The translations under genes and the position numbers were made by a program. The notes under the pieces are model-generated. The model was not told where the DNA came from and made no database searches. It saw only the letters and a list, made by a program, of their open reading frames with translations. 64,000 bases of DNA, taken from assembly GCA_000310025.1 (NCBI GenBank), contig FN648624.1, forward strand, positions 1,444 to 65,443, read 5' to 3'. The first letter of the stretch is position 1; the number at the start of each line of letters is the position of its first letter. Below, piece after piece: positions 1-10,300 of the stretch. This DNA comes from Ectocarpus siliculosus (lineage: Eukaryota > Sar > Phaeophyceae > Ectocarpales > Ectocarpaceae).

Positions 1-16
1 TCGAGGAGCAGCAGCT

Positions 17-1179
17 ATGTGCAGAGATTTTGCGCGAAGCTACGCACTTGGGAGAGTTGCAGCGTCGACTAGAAAAACTTACACGGGGGCTTGGAACATG
101 TGGATAAAGTGGAGGGAACGAGTGCAGAAGAGCCCATGGATTGCGAAGGGGTCGGAGGAAGGGGAGATAGTGGAGGAGCTGGCGGAGTACATGGCTTACT
201 GTAGTGCGTTCCTAGGAAATACAATGTAGGGATTCGACGATAATGGGGAAGCTCGTGGCGGTAAACTTCTATCATCAACAGTTTCAGAACATGTCTTTGC
301 CGTTGAGTAACCCGTACATCAAAGGGGTAGCGCAAGGTATTAAGAGAGGGCACGTGGAGAAAGGCACACAAGCTAGAGTGAGGAGACCTCTGACATGGGG
401 AATGATGAGTGCAATGCAGCAGAGTGTTGGCGGTGAGGGTGCAGGGGGAAGAGTGCTATGGATCGGATTGGCCTTGACATATCTGCTGATGTTGAGGGCG
501 TCAGAGTTGTTTGCGGAAAAGGATGGGAAAATCCACGAAGTGTACTGCCTGTGCAGGGGGGGATGTGGCATTCTTCGAGGGCGATAAGCAGCTGGAAGGA
601 CCGGAGAGGTTAAGGGCAGATAAGATAGAAGTGCAGATGAGAGGCTCGAAGGGAGATCAAGGGAGGAAAGGAGCGGTGCTGGTCAGGGAGAGGGGGAGGG
701 CGAATGGAGCGGTGGAATTGATGTTGGAACTATTCGGGATTTATGGAAGTGAAGGACTAAGTGCAACGGCACCATTGATGGTACACAGAAGGGAAGGGAA
801 GTGGGAGGTATGGCAGAGAAGGAAGGCGACAGAGCAGATGAGGAAGGGGATAAGAGCGGTGTCAAAGAGGTGGTCGAAGGAAGGGAAAGGGGCAGGGGCG
901 AAGCTGAAACCGGAAGAGTTCGCGTTACATTCGGGAAGGATAGGTGGGGCGACGAGGCTGGCCGCGAAAGGGGTACCGGAGGCTGTGATAACGAAGGAAG
1001 GGAGGTGGTCGTCGAACGCATTCATTGCATACGTAAGGGCGAATATGCAAGACCCAGCATGGGTGTCGGCGGTGTTGGAAGAAGGGGAAGGGGTATTGGA
1101 GAGACAGCCGGGGCAAGGGACGGAATGGGGAAGAAATAAGGAAGAGGGATCCAGAAGTAAGAAGAACAAGACTTCGTGA
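17..1179 (+). pseudogene. Tyrosine recombinase of YR element 1 (broken)
   Basis: A site-specific recombinase of the phage-integrase (tyrosine recombinase) fold, expected to cut and join element DNA through a covalent Tyr intermediate. The N-terminal core-binding part (STRKTYTGAW, about 40-120) and the catalytic part can both be read. The catalytic residues are Arg in MLRASELF, His-x-x-Arg in ALHSGRIGG, Trp in EGRWSS and Tyr in FIAYVRAN. The C-terminus, RQPGQGTEWG, closely matches RQPGEGTVWG of the intact recombinase at 45738-46892, so the two belong to one family. The reading frame is broken in about two places, so this copy is probably dead. The left end of the element lies outside the window. 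A direct repeat starts right after the stop. No reverse transcriptase is seen, so Crypton-like DNA transposon and DIRS-like element both remain possible. Confidence 0.75.
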
Positions 1180-2268
1180 TGGGAGGTTTGTGTCCAAGCT
1201 GGGCGACCAGCGGAATGTCGTCAGCCTGGTTCTTATAACTTAAGGAAGCGTGTGGATTCCTTAGTAGGCTAAGGGCCGGGAAGGAGGGAGAGAGTTCTAC
1301 CTCCAAGACCCGGCCTTTGCGCGGCGACACAATAATAAAAATGGCATTTTTCGGGAAGGGAGAGACAAAAGCGGAAGGTTGTGTTGTACAACCTGGTGTT
1401 TTGGCAGAACGGTTAGAAAGATCAAAGGGGGCACCGTAGGTGAGAGATAATTGATAGATAGGTAGGCATGTGTACCGGAAAGAAAAGAAAAGAAAGAGAT
1501 GCACCTTGCCCACAACAGAAGAAACATCTGAACGAAAGAGCAAGACAACAAACAAACAAGAGGAGGAGGAGTAGAAGAGAGACAGAGGAGGAAGAAGAAG
1601 GAAGCGAGCGTACGGAAGGGAGGAGACAGACAGAAAAAGAGAGCAAGAGCATCGTCGGTTCATTTTTTTTTTTTTTTCTTGTTTTTGAAGCCGAGGTAAG
1701 CGTGTCTCGGGCGGAAGCTAGACATGGGTAGCGTGTTCTAGGCTGAAGCAGGGCATGGGAAGGCAAATGATGGAAAAAAAAATAGGGTCAAGGTAAGCGT
1801 GTCTCTGGCTGCTGAGCAGCAGGGCACGGAACGACCGGTTAAGCCGAGGTAAGCATGTTGTTGGCGAGAGCGAGACATGGAAAGGCCAGAAGGTCGAGGA
1901 AGCATGTTCTAGGCTTGAGCAGGGCATGGAAAGGCTGAATAATGCGAAGGGTGTGGTCAAGGTAAGCGTGTCTCTGGCCAAAGGGCAGGACATGGAACGA
2001 CCGGTAAGCCGAGGTAAGCGTGCTCGGGCAAAAAGCGAAGGCTTGAGCAGAGCATGGAAAGGCATGGAGGTTTGGGGGGAGGTTTGTGTCCAAGCTGGGC
2101 GACCAGCGGAATGTCGTCAGCCTGGTTCTTATTACTTAAGGAAGCGTGTGGATTCCTTAGTAGGCTAAGGGCCGGGAAGGAGGGAGAGAGTTCTACCTCC
2201 AAGACCCGGCCTTTGCTCGGCGACACAATAATAAAAATAGCATTTTTCGGGAAGGGAGAGACAAAACT
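1180..2268 (+). repeat. Direct repeat pair B1/B2 of YR element 1
   Basis: About 190 bases at 1180-1371 recur almost unchanged at 2077-2268, in the same orientation. Both copies hold a GCCGGG/CCCGGCC inverted pair and end in an A-rich segment (CACAATAATAAAAATGGC or nearly so). The first copy begins right after the recombinase stop codon. The spacer 1372-2076 contains a minisatellite. The same gene-repeat-spacer-repeat order is found at the second YR element (46947-47743), which indicates a built-in element structure rather than a chance duplication. Confidence 0.8.
1690..2076 (+). repeat. Minisatellite in the spacer of YR element 1
   Basis: About seven degenerate units of 40-65 bases. Each has a core close to GAGGTAAGCGTGTCT followed by GAGCAGGGCATGGAAAGG, starting near 1691, 1731, 1790, 1844, 1893, 1957 and 2010. 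Several units pair GTGTCT or GCATGT with AGACAT or ACATGG further on, giving weak hairpins. A poly-T run lies just before the array (1663-1678). Confidence 0.7.
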
Positions 2269-4852
2269 CACCGAGAGAGGCCTTTTCATCAACCATCCAT
2301 CGTCGGTGTTTTCTCCGACCATCTCCCCTCCCTTCGCCAACGCATAACTGTTGTATAAAGTACACCGACCACCACCGCCGCCGCCGCCGCCGCCGTCACG
2401 GAAGCCGCAACATCGTCATATTTCCAAGAGTTTTGATGGAGAGAGATGATGTGGAAAGACAGAGAGAAGAAAGAAGTATCTTCCATCTCTTGCTTGCACA
2501 ACCGCTTTTTACCACCATCATCATCGCCACATGCATCCCCTGGATAGACCTGGACTGTTGGCACACCAAAAAGTATCACAGGAAGTTGCTGCTAGTTGTT
2601 GTTGTTGTTGTTGTTTTTCTTCACATTAAACTCGTGTCAGTTGCTAATCCCAAAATCTAGCAAAGACTCGGCCTCCTCCCTCGCGACTAATAAAGTCGTT
2701 TAACAACGAGCTTTGCAGCGCTTCCAACTTAGACCAGTGTACGCTATTCGTGTGCAATATGTAACTGCTACGTAAACGGTGTCGCTGTTATTATGTTATT
2801 ATGGCTCCGGACGGTGAAATGCCTCTGTAACTGATGGTGCCGTCAGCAGCAGCGCCATGTACCACGCATCTGCAGCAGCAGTAGCAGCAGCAACAACAGC
2901 AGCAGCAGTCCTCGCGACCGTGAGGGTGTGCATGCGCCTGATGCCAGCAATAGCATACAATGGTTGGTTGGGCGCACAACGCCCGCTCTGCGGACAGGTC
3001 CGGCGGACGATCCGCAAGATGCCAAAGCATCCTCTTGCTGTTTCTTGGCATTGACCCAAAAAGAAAAGCAAAAGAAAAATACCTGGTTTTGATTTGAAAC
3101 CACAACGCAACACTATACCGCGAGGCACACCTCTCCCGCACAGATCACCACAACCGACCCGCCGTGAGGCACACGAGGCAGCGAACCCTGCACACCTAAG
3201 AAAGAGGGAGAGCCCTGCTGAGAGGAGACAGGAGAAGGTTCTACTGCTGTCCTGCTTCGTCGGGTGGCGGTGAGTTGAATCCAGCAACATGATGATGAGA
3301 TGATCATCGGTTGTGTGCATTTTCAAGTACAGCAGTAGCATATCCCCACGAAGCAGGGCTCCGAGCGGTACTTTGGTGCTACGTATCAGCCTAGAGAGAG
3401 AGCGAGAGGGTGAGGAGGGTCACAAGCAGTGTGTACCAGCGGGCAGGCAGGGCATCCGTCAAGCAAACCAAAATCAGTGCAGGCGGAGGAAACTGCAGCT
3501 GCTGGTCAACCATCACAAAACACAGAGCAGTGGAATTGGCCAGCTCCATCCGCATCAATCAGGAGGCATCCAGGAGGCGAATTGACCTACTTGGCTACCA
3601 ACGTGCTCGCTGCTCGCCCCCAAGACAGGATGCAAGGGTCGTGGGAAGAGGCACGGCCATGGTTCAGAGACCTGTAATTTTTTCCGTTTTGGAAAGAGCC
3701 ACATGCTGCTCAACATCCCATCTCTCCGTCAAGCTCCTGCAAGCCGAGTCCAACAATGATCGAACGACTTTTGTGCATACTCTCTGCTGTCGAAAAATGT
3801 GGCCCCTTCTCCCTCTCCTGCTGATTATTGAACCCCAAGACAGAGGGCAGCAGTAGCGCTTCGTGGCGTCTGTCAAGCTTCTGTGCTGTGCGCTATTTCC
3901 AGCGGGCCTGATGCACGCCAGAACAGAAGGGGTACATGTTGTAACAGCAGTACAGCAGCGTGGTGTGCAGTGTGTGATCCCACCCACGAACGACTTGAAG
4001 AATCAACAACGCAACAACTTTGTAAAACGCTCCGTTCTTGAAACGTTTCTCCACGAACGAATGTGAGAGGGTGTGTCGGCGCCAACATCAAAGGAACACT
4101 GCTGTAGAGCTGGGTGCATTTAGCGCACAGACATGTGATCACGCGCCGATAGCACGCATAGCTTTGAGGAAGATAAGAGGGAGACGCGAACACTATAAAA
4201 AATCGGTCCTGTTTAGATAAGAGCGACCCTTCCGTGCCTTCGCCGGAATTAAATATTGTAAGGTCAGGTGTTCTTGTTTGTGTGTGTTTTTTCCGCCGCG
4301 AAAAGCTGGCTCTCTTGATCTCTTCGCCTTGTGCGACCCCCTCCACGGCAACGGCAGCGACCTCCCTCAATCTGGCATCCATCTGTAAATTTATTGATAT
4401 GTTCAACAGCAAATACGAAGACACAACCAGATGCCGTTTCAAGTTGGTTTCCCTCTTCAAGTCTGGCGTCTTTTCTAACACCTCGCGGATACAGGCGGGG
4501 CGGCATACCAAATTTTGGCGAAACTCTGTTGGCTCGCTGTACACACTTCGAGTTTTTCGACGTTACCGGGTCCGTCTTTGTACTTCTGTACTGCCAAATA
4601 GGCCGTAATTTTTCTGGCAGTTATGACCTACTCAGGCGTCACCGCATTCGGCGGTTCCCGGCGCCCGTGCCCAGTAGGGACACGCTTGTCATGACCGTAC
4701 GTGAAGAAAACCCTAAGATCAATCGATCAGCTCGCATCAACCGATCACCTCGTCCTTTTACGGCAGTACTGCCATGTGCCTTTACTTCTTGGGTAGTACC
4801 GCTGTTATATGCGGGTTTTCGGCGGGATGCGGTATTTCGTTAATCGGCAGTA
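2269..4852. other. No clear gene; simple repeats
   Basis: No open frame here shows a recognisable domain or a convincing exon pattern. Visible features are a CCG triplet run near 2370-2396, a GTT triplet run near 2593-2615, scattered GCA/CAG triplets near 2860-2910, a reverse-strand SINE fragment at about 2655-2745 and two copies of the ACAGCAGTA word. The segment 2269-2350 sits where a second left-end (A) repeat would lie if YR element 1 is built like YR element 2, but the partner would be outside the window. Confidence 0.5.
2655..2745 (-). repeat. SINE tail fragment
   Basis: Read on the minus strand, this piece shares CTGGTCTAAGTTGGAAGCG, GCTGCAAAG, TCGTTGTTA and GTCGCGAGGGA, in order, with the body of the tRNA-derived SINE at about 26575-26765. 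The tRNA-like head is not visible here, so this is a truncated or diverged copy. Confidence 0.55.
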
Positions 4853-6249
4853 CAGTCATGGGCCCGGTTTAGCGGTTCCCTATTTAGCGGGATGCCGTGA
4901 ATAGCGGTTATAAAATCTCGTGACACGGCTACACCCCGGTTTAGCGCTAAACCGGTCGTGCGCTCAATAGCGGTTACTGGACATATTTTCAGCCACCAAT
5001 AGCGGTTATCGATTCAAATTTTGCAGAGACACAGCGACATTGGTCAGCCGCTTGGCGTGGTCGATGCTCGAAATAAAAGCACACAGCAACACACACACAC
5101 ACACACGCCATGCGGTGCGCGGATGGGGAACTGTAGCTTTCAGATGCGGCACTGAGTCCAAGCGGCGGGCACGATTGTGAAGGTGACTGTGGTCGCCGCA
5201 TGCACGGCATGTACGAAGAAATGGAGGATCCTGATGGCAACGAGATGCACCGCATTTGTCAATAGTGTGCAACCAAGAAGGCCCAGAGTCCCCCTCCCGT
5301 CTCAAATCCACCCAACCAAGCGCAAAGAGGCGGAAAATGGCTTTCTAGCACCTGGCGCGGAAAAAACAACTCGCACTGCAGCTACACGACAGCCCCGCAC
5401 GCGGCCCAACTTTGGCCAGAAGCCTGAGGTTTTGAATATTCTTGACCAGAAGGTAGCGCACTCAGAAATAACGCGCAGGAAGAGATCGAAGCTTTGCCGA
5501 AGGATCGTATAACAAGCTCGTTGAGAAGTTCTCCAGTATGTACACGGAGGGGCCTAACCCCTCCGACGACGAGTTAGAGCTAGAGCTAGAGCGAGATTGC
5601 ACCGCAGAAGTTGACGGTGCGAAGGGCAAGGGGGTGATGGCGCAGCCGCTATACTCGGAGCTATCGGCGGATTTTGGCCAGGTTGAAGAGTGCGCTGAGT
5701 TTGTGGCATGGGCGAGGCAGCACACTATCTTCGCAAGGCAAAAATGGCGTCCCTCGCAGCGAATATCAGAGAGATGTTGGGTTAAGCATGATGGAAACAC
5801 GCCACAAGTAGTACAAATGAGCTGCTCAAGCACGTGGTTAGTTGCCATTCCGTTGTCACGAACTTGCCCCACGTTCGTTAGAGACGGGGACGATTTTCCA
5901 GTCTTAATGAATGGCATACAGTCCATCAGGGAAAACAAGCTTTGCGCTTTCGTGAATTGAAATGCACTAATGTGCTTGCTGTGTGGTCATCCTTAGGGTC
6001 GATGCTTCTTCATCTGCACCCTCGTATGACTGCTGCAACGAGACAAATGCAGGCCCTACATCAAGATGAACTTTCGACGCTGCTCTTGTTGGGCAAAAAT
6101 GGGCTTTTTCCCGGTTTCGCGGTTCATCACCGCTATTGAGCCTCCCGGTTTAGCGGTTCATAACCGCTACAGAAGTTTAGCGGCGATGCCCTGAATAGCG
6201 GTTATAATTTTTCGTGACACTATGGACCGCTAAACCGGGCCCACGACTG
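4853..6249. mobile_element. DNA transposon, Tc1/mariner-pogo-like ends
   Basis: The ends are inverted repeats: CAGTCATGGGCCCGGTTTAG at the left and the complement of CAGTCGTGGGCCCGGTTTAG at the right. TA lies immediately outside both (4851-4852 and 6250-6251), as expected for a target duplication. CAGT termini with a TA duplication suit the pogo/Tc1 group. Inside the ends, a segment of about 40 bases carrying GAATAGCGGTTATAA and CGTGACAC is present at both sides in direct, not inverted, orientation (about 4890-4927 and 6185-6221). More copies of TAGCGGTTA lie near both ends. No DDE transposase was recognised, so this is probably a non-autonomous copy. Confidence 0.65.
5538..5960 (+). CDS. Hypothetical protein inside the 4853-6249 transposon
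   Basis: A 140-residue open frame. The N-terminus is acidic (DDELELELERD at about residues 10-20), followed by a segment with clustered aromatic and basic residues (FVAWARQHTIFARQKW). I do not recognise the family, and no helix-turn-helix or DDE catalytic site can be seen. It occupies the middle of the transposon, so it may be the end of a truncated transposase or accessory protein, or a chance frame. A smaller basic frame lies upstream at 5177-5512. Start and splicing are uncertain. Confidence 0.3.
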   Translation: MYTEGPNPSDDELELELERDCTAEVDGAKGKGVMAQPLYSELSADFGQVEECAEFVAWARQHTIFARQKWRPSQRISERCWVKHDGNTPQVVQMSCSSTWLVAIPLSRTCPTFVRDGDDFPVLMNGIQSIRENKLCAFVN

Positions 6250-6251
6250 TA

Positions 6252-7392
6252 GTCTACAGCCTGAGGTGGTTCCCGGTACTTACCGCAGCACCGGAACCAC
6301 CCAACCACGGCGGAAAAAAACACCCCAACCTGAAACATTGAGAGTGATGCGAATTCAAGATTCAAGAGCAATGGAATGCTGTAAGCACTTCTCTGACTCG
6401 GAATGAACTTCAACCGCGAGCCAAGAGACTCCGTACTCAAGAAACGGCATTTTTTCGGGGTACAGCAGGGGACGGTCTACTGTACGTGAAACCAGGGGAA
6501 TGCGGGAGCGCCCGTTCATGGCCCAAACTGCACACCATGCATGTACACACTCCAGATTCAATTCTGACGGATTGCCCACACGCCCACCACCCATGCCGAG
6601 AGAGAGCATGGGAATTGTTGAAGAGTTCGGGCAGGCTTTCCGGCTTCAAACGCACCGCGCTCGCCGGAGGTCGCAACTCGGTACGGTAGCCCTCTTTGCC
6701 CGCAACTCGGGGGGGAGGGCGCCGGCGTAGAGGGCGCCGGGGGGGGGGCGGTTGTTCCCTCTCGAAATACTATTGTGCAGCAGTGTCCATTGCAGACTCG
6801 TCATACGCTTCCCGCTGTGTGCCAAAGTGCACCCTTCTTTCGACCGAAAACATCCCCGTCCTCCGTGGGCACTTTGAAAAGCTTCCAATTCTTCCACGTC
6901 ACCAGCAACGATTTCAATTACATTGGTTATTGCATAGATTGGCTGCGGTCTCTGTCGGTGCGTCTATTGGTAGAGGGGCCCCGAGAGCACACTGGTTAGG
7001 CAGAACCACAGCAGCTGTAGTATTCCGGGTGGCATGCCTGAATTAATGTCGGGCAGTTTACCTGAGAAAAGTACCGCGTGATGGTGGCAGTGTTTTTTTT
7101 TCGTGTTTCTGACTGCTGAAGCACATCGAAATCCATCTCTTTCCCGCGAACACGTTCAGTGTTCAATGATATACGATACAAGATGGTGCAACAGTCGCGT
7201 GGGGTCAGTGGCGTGGGTGGTACAAGGTTCAAACATCCGATTGGAAATCGTTCCCAACACCGCTCGATGTTCCCACAGATATTAACCCCCATCCCTAATA
7301 CTTTCCTAGGTACACGATGTTTTCCGACACGAAATGATAGTTACCGACTTCGCATTCGCCCCTGTCCCTCTTCCGCAGATATCGATAGAGAG
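6252..7392 (+). promoter_or_regulatory. Upstream region of lipoxygenase 1
   Basis: About 1.1 kb without a recognisable gene, lying between the DNA transposon and the lipoxygenase 1 start codon. It should hold the promoter and 5' untranslated exon. A likely splice acceptor, CCTCTTCCGCAG (ending 7378), stands 14 bases before the ATG, which suggests a 5' untranslated intron. The second paralog has an acceptor in the same place. No convincing TATA box was assigned. A G-rich stretch lies at about 6708-6750. Confidence 0.4.
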
Positions 7393-10300
7393 ATGTCTTC
7401 CTCCAGAAAGACGATGCTGGCAGTAGCCACTGCAGCCACCGCGCTGTCTGCGCTGCTGGCCGGCAAAGGCTCGATGGTCGGTGCCACAGCCGCAGCAGCG
7501 GGCGAGGATGGCAGCTGCCCCGCCGGCGGCGAAGACAGCTCGTGCACCACCACCGCCACCACCCGTGCCGCGCCGGAAGAGACTGCTGTTGCCGCTACCT
7601 CTCCTGAGGAAGGAGGATTTTTCAGCAGATTCTCGTTCCCGAGCTTGGGCAGTCTGTTCGGTGAGAATAGGTACATTACTGCATTGCCTCGGCGACCGTT
7701 GAGCAGCTACTTACGTTGAGTACTTTTTTTTGGAATTGTTGGAGGCTTTGCGAATGTTTGGTGTCCCTGTAACTGCCATTTGGCATGGTCACATGGACTA
7801 TTGTGTGTTTCTTGGTTTGGTTATCGTCTTGAGATGCTGCCGTGAAGCCAGTTCGAACCCGTGTGCTCCGGCCCCCCAACAATTACGGTTTCGGCGTTAC
7901 AACATATTGACTGTTGTAAGTGCCATGTCTATCATGCCAGAAGTCCTTTGTTTTGGTACCAGTTATGGTTACGTCCTGTTTACGTTCATTTCACCTTTCG
8001 TTGCCCCAAGTAACAACAATCGCTCAAGGAATTATCATTGTCGTCGTTTCTCCAGAGTACGTGAATAGACATACGAATCTGGTGCCGCAGCTAAGATCAT
8101 GGAAACTTGTGATACACCAGGGCCTAGCAACGCTTATTACGACAGTTTTGGAGTCCTAATGTATGGAGTGCAGTATTTCGTCCCCTTGCAACAAGTCCGG
8201 AGGAACGCATACATCCTTCCTTGACATCCTGAAGCTTGGTTGTGCCTCGTTGTGCCTCTGTGTGGTGGTGTGTGGCAATCACGGCAGCAACGGTTTCGCG
8301 GCGGTTCGTGTGAGTCGATTTGGTCATGTGAAAACACCTTTGGAGATACACACGTTCTTCGGCGACATTGGTTACTTCACGTTCGCTCCCCCTTGTATTG
8401 TACATTCGTGTCTCACATTGCTCACGCTAAAGCGTTCTTCTTGGACTGCTGTCTACTTGGTGGATATTCGTGTATGTCGTTCTTGCTGTTGTTGTTGTGG
8501 CGCTTGTACTGCACTTTACAGGCTCCCCCGATCCGGAGACCTGTCTGCCCCAAGACCCCAAGGCCGACACCTCAGGCCGCAAGAAGCGGCTTGCCAAAGC
8601 CCAAAAGGAGTATCCCTGGAGGACCAGGGTGAGAAAAAACAAACAGTTGTGACAGCCAGGCATATTGCGTGAGACATAGACTTGTCATGATGTCGTTCCT
8701 GCTGCTGTTTGAGGTACCCAAATCGCACCACGGTCGAAGATGCATAGGCCCCCGTCGTTCCTTAATCCGTGTTCGTGCGGGTCGCGATAAATGGCGTTTC
8801 TCACGAACACAGGGCACCCCGATCGACATGCCCTTCCTGGAAGGCTTTCCTCCCAACGACGAACTTCCCAGCGGGACATGGGTCGGCAAGCTCGTCTCTT
8901 CTCTCCTTGGCGCCGTCATAGGAACCACGAGGTCACCAACTAACTTACACTGATTACATTGCCATATCCTACCTTGGCATTTCGCACAAACAAACGCCAA
9001 GTATGATGCAGTAGAACCGAAAGTCCCGTTCCCGCCTCTATCCTGTTTGTTTGAATGGTTGATGTCTCGAGCTTGCTGTTGTTGTGACTCCGCCTGATCG
9101 AGAAGTACAGCAGTGACAAAGGATATCCGCATGCCCTGTTACACAGAAGTATAGCACAAATAGCTCGCCCTTCAGGTGCATTCCACCTGCGTCGTCTGGC
9201 AATAGTTTTGGGCAAGCAAAAGCATCGTATCGGGACCGTATGTGGCAGCTTGACCAAATAGGCTCGAGACCTGCAACCGCGTCGAGAACTTTAGCGCCTG
9301 GAAACACTGCGGCGTAAAACCTTCTCCGCGTTCATTTAGAGGGGGCGTTTGAGAGTTTGGGGCTGATAGCACGTACTTCCCTCTTTCTCTCAGACACCGG
9401 ACACCACGCCTAAGCGACTTTGATTGTACTTGCCCAAGCATCACACCCCCCACCCCCCCAAAAAAAATTGAAAACAATATCGCCCTACGTGTAGGGGTAA
9501 CATCGGGGCCGGGGAGATAATCGAAGCCGTGTCAAACCCGGCCAAGGCCAAGAACTTCGCCACAAGGGTTAGCGAGCTCATCAAAGAGGCCAAGATCAAC
9601 GACAGGGTGAGTGAGTTGATGTGCTGCGATGGCGAACGGAGGAGGTGGTACCTGGGTGTCCACGGTTGTTCGTGTCATTGTGACCCCTATTGTGTGGTTC
9701 ATCTCGATTCGCGGGTGAGTTTCGACCCAGGTTCTAGGCATGCGATGGATAGTTCTTTTCTCTTTTTGGGTAGGAAGGAAATGTTCTCGGGCTAGCTCTG
9801 GCCGCACATCTCTCGTGGTTGGTGCCAAGGGCACCATCGTCGGAAAGCTAGAGCGAATGCCGACAACCAACCGAGTACAGGGCACGTTTGTTGGGCGATC
9901 TTCATAGCTAGGTTGGCGAATGATCCTACAGGGCTGAAGATTCGACATGGCATGGTTTGACGGGGCTGCCATGAGCAATACCCCGCACAAACAACCACAT
10001 TTGCCCTTAGCCGTGGAATGACGGTGGGGTGGTACCTAACGTGACTGCTTTCCTTCGCTGACGACATCATCTCTTCAGCCGGTCGACATCAACGATTATG
10101 AAGACCTCCATGCCTACCCGATCAAGAAGCCTGATTCGGTTTTTGACTTCGATGAGGACGACGCCTTCGCCAGGCAGCGCCTCCAGGGTAAGATTAAGGC
10201 CAAGGCTAAGGCTTAACAAATATAGTGCTGCACATGCATGAACACAACGTAACTCGTTGTTTCACTCAGCGGTACGATCGGAGATACATGTATGATTGCA

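Noticed and set aside
4589-4852. Possible small MITE with GTACTGCC/GGCAGTAC ends
   Set aside because: The inverted ends are only eight bases and a similar pair occurs in between; not enough to call an element.
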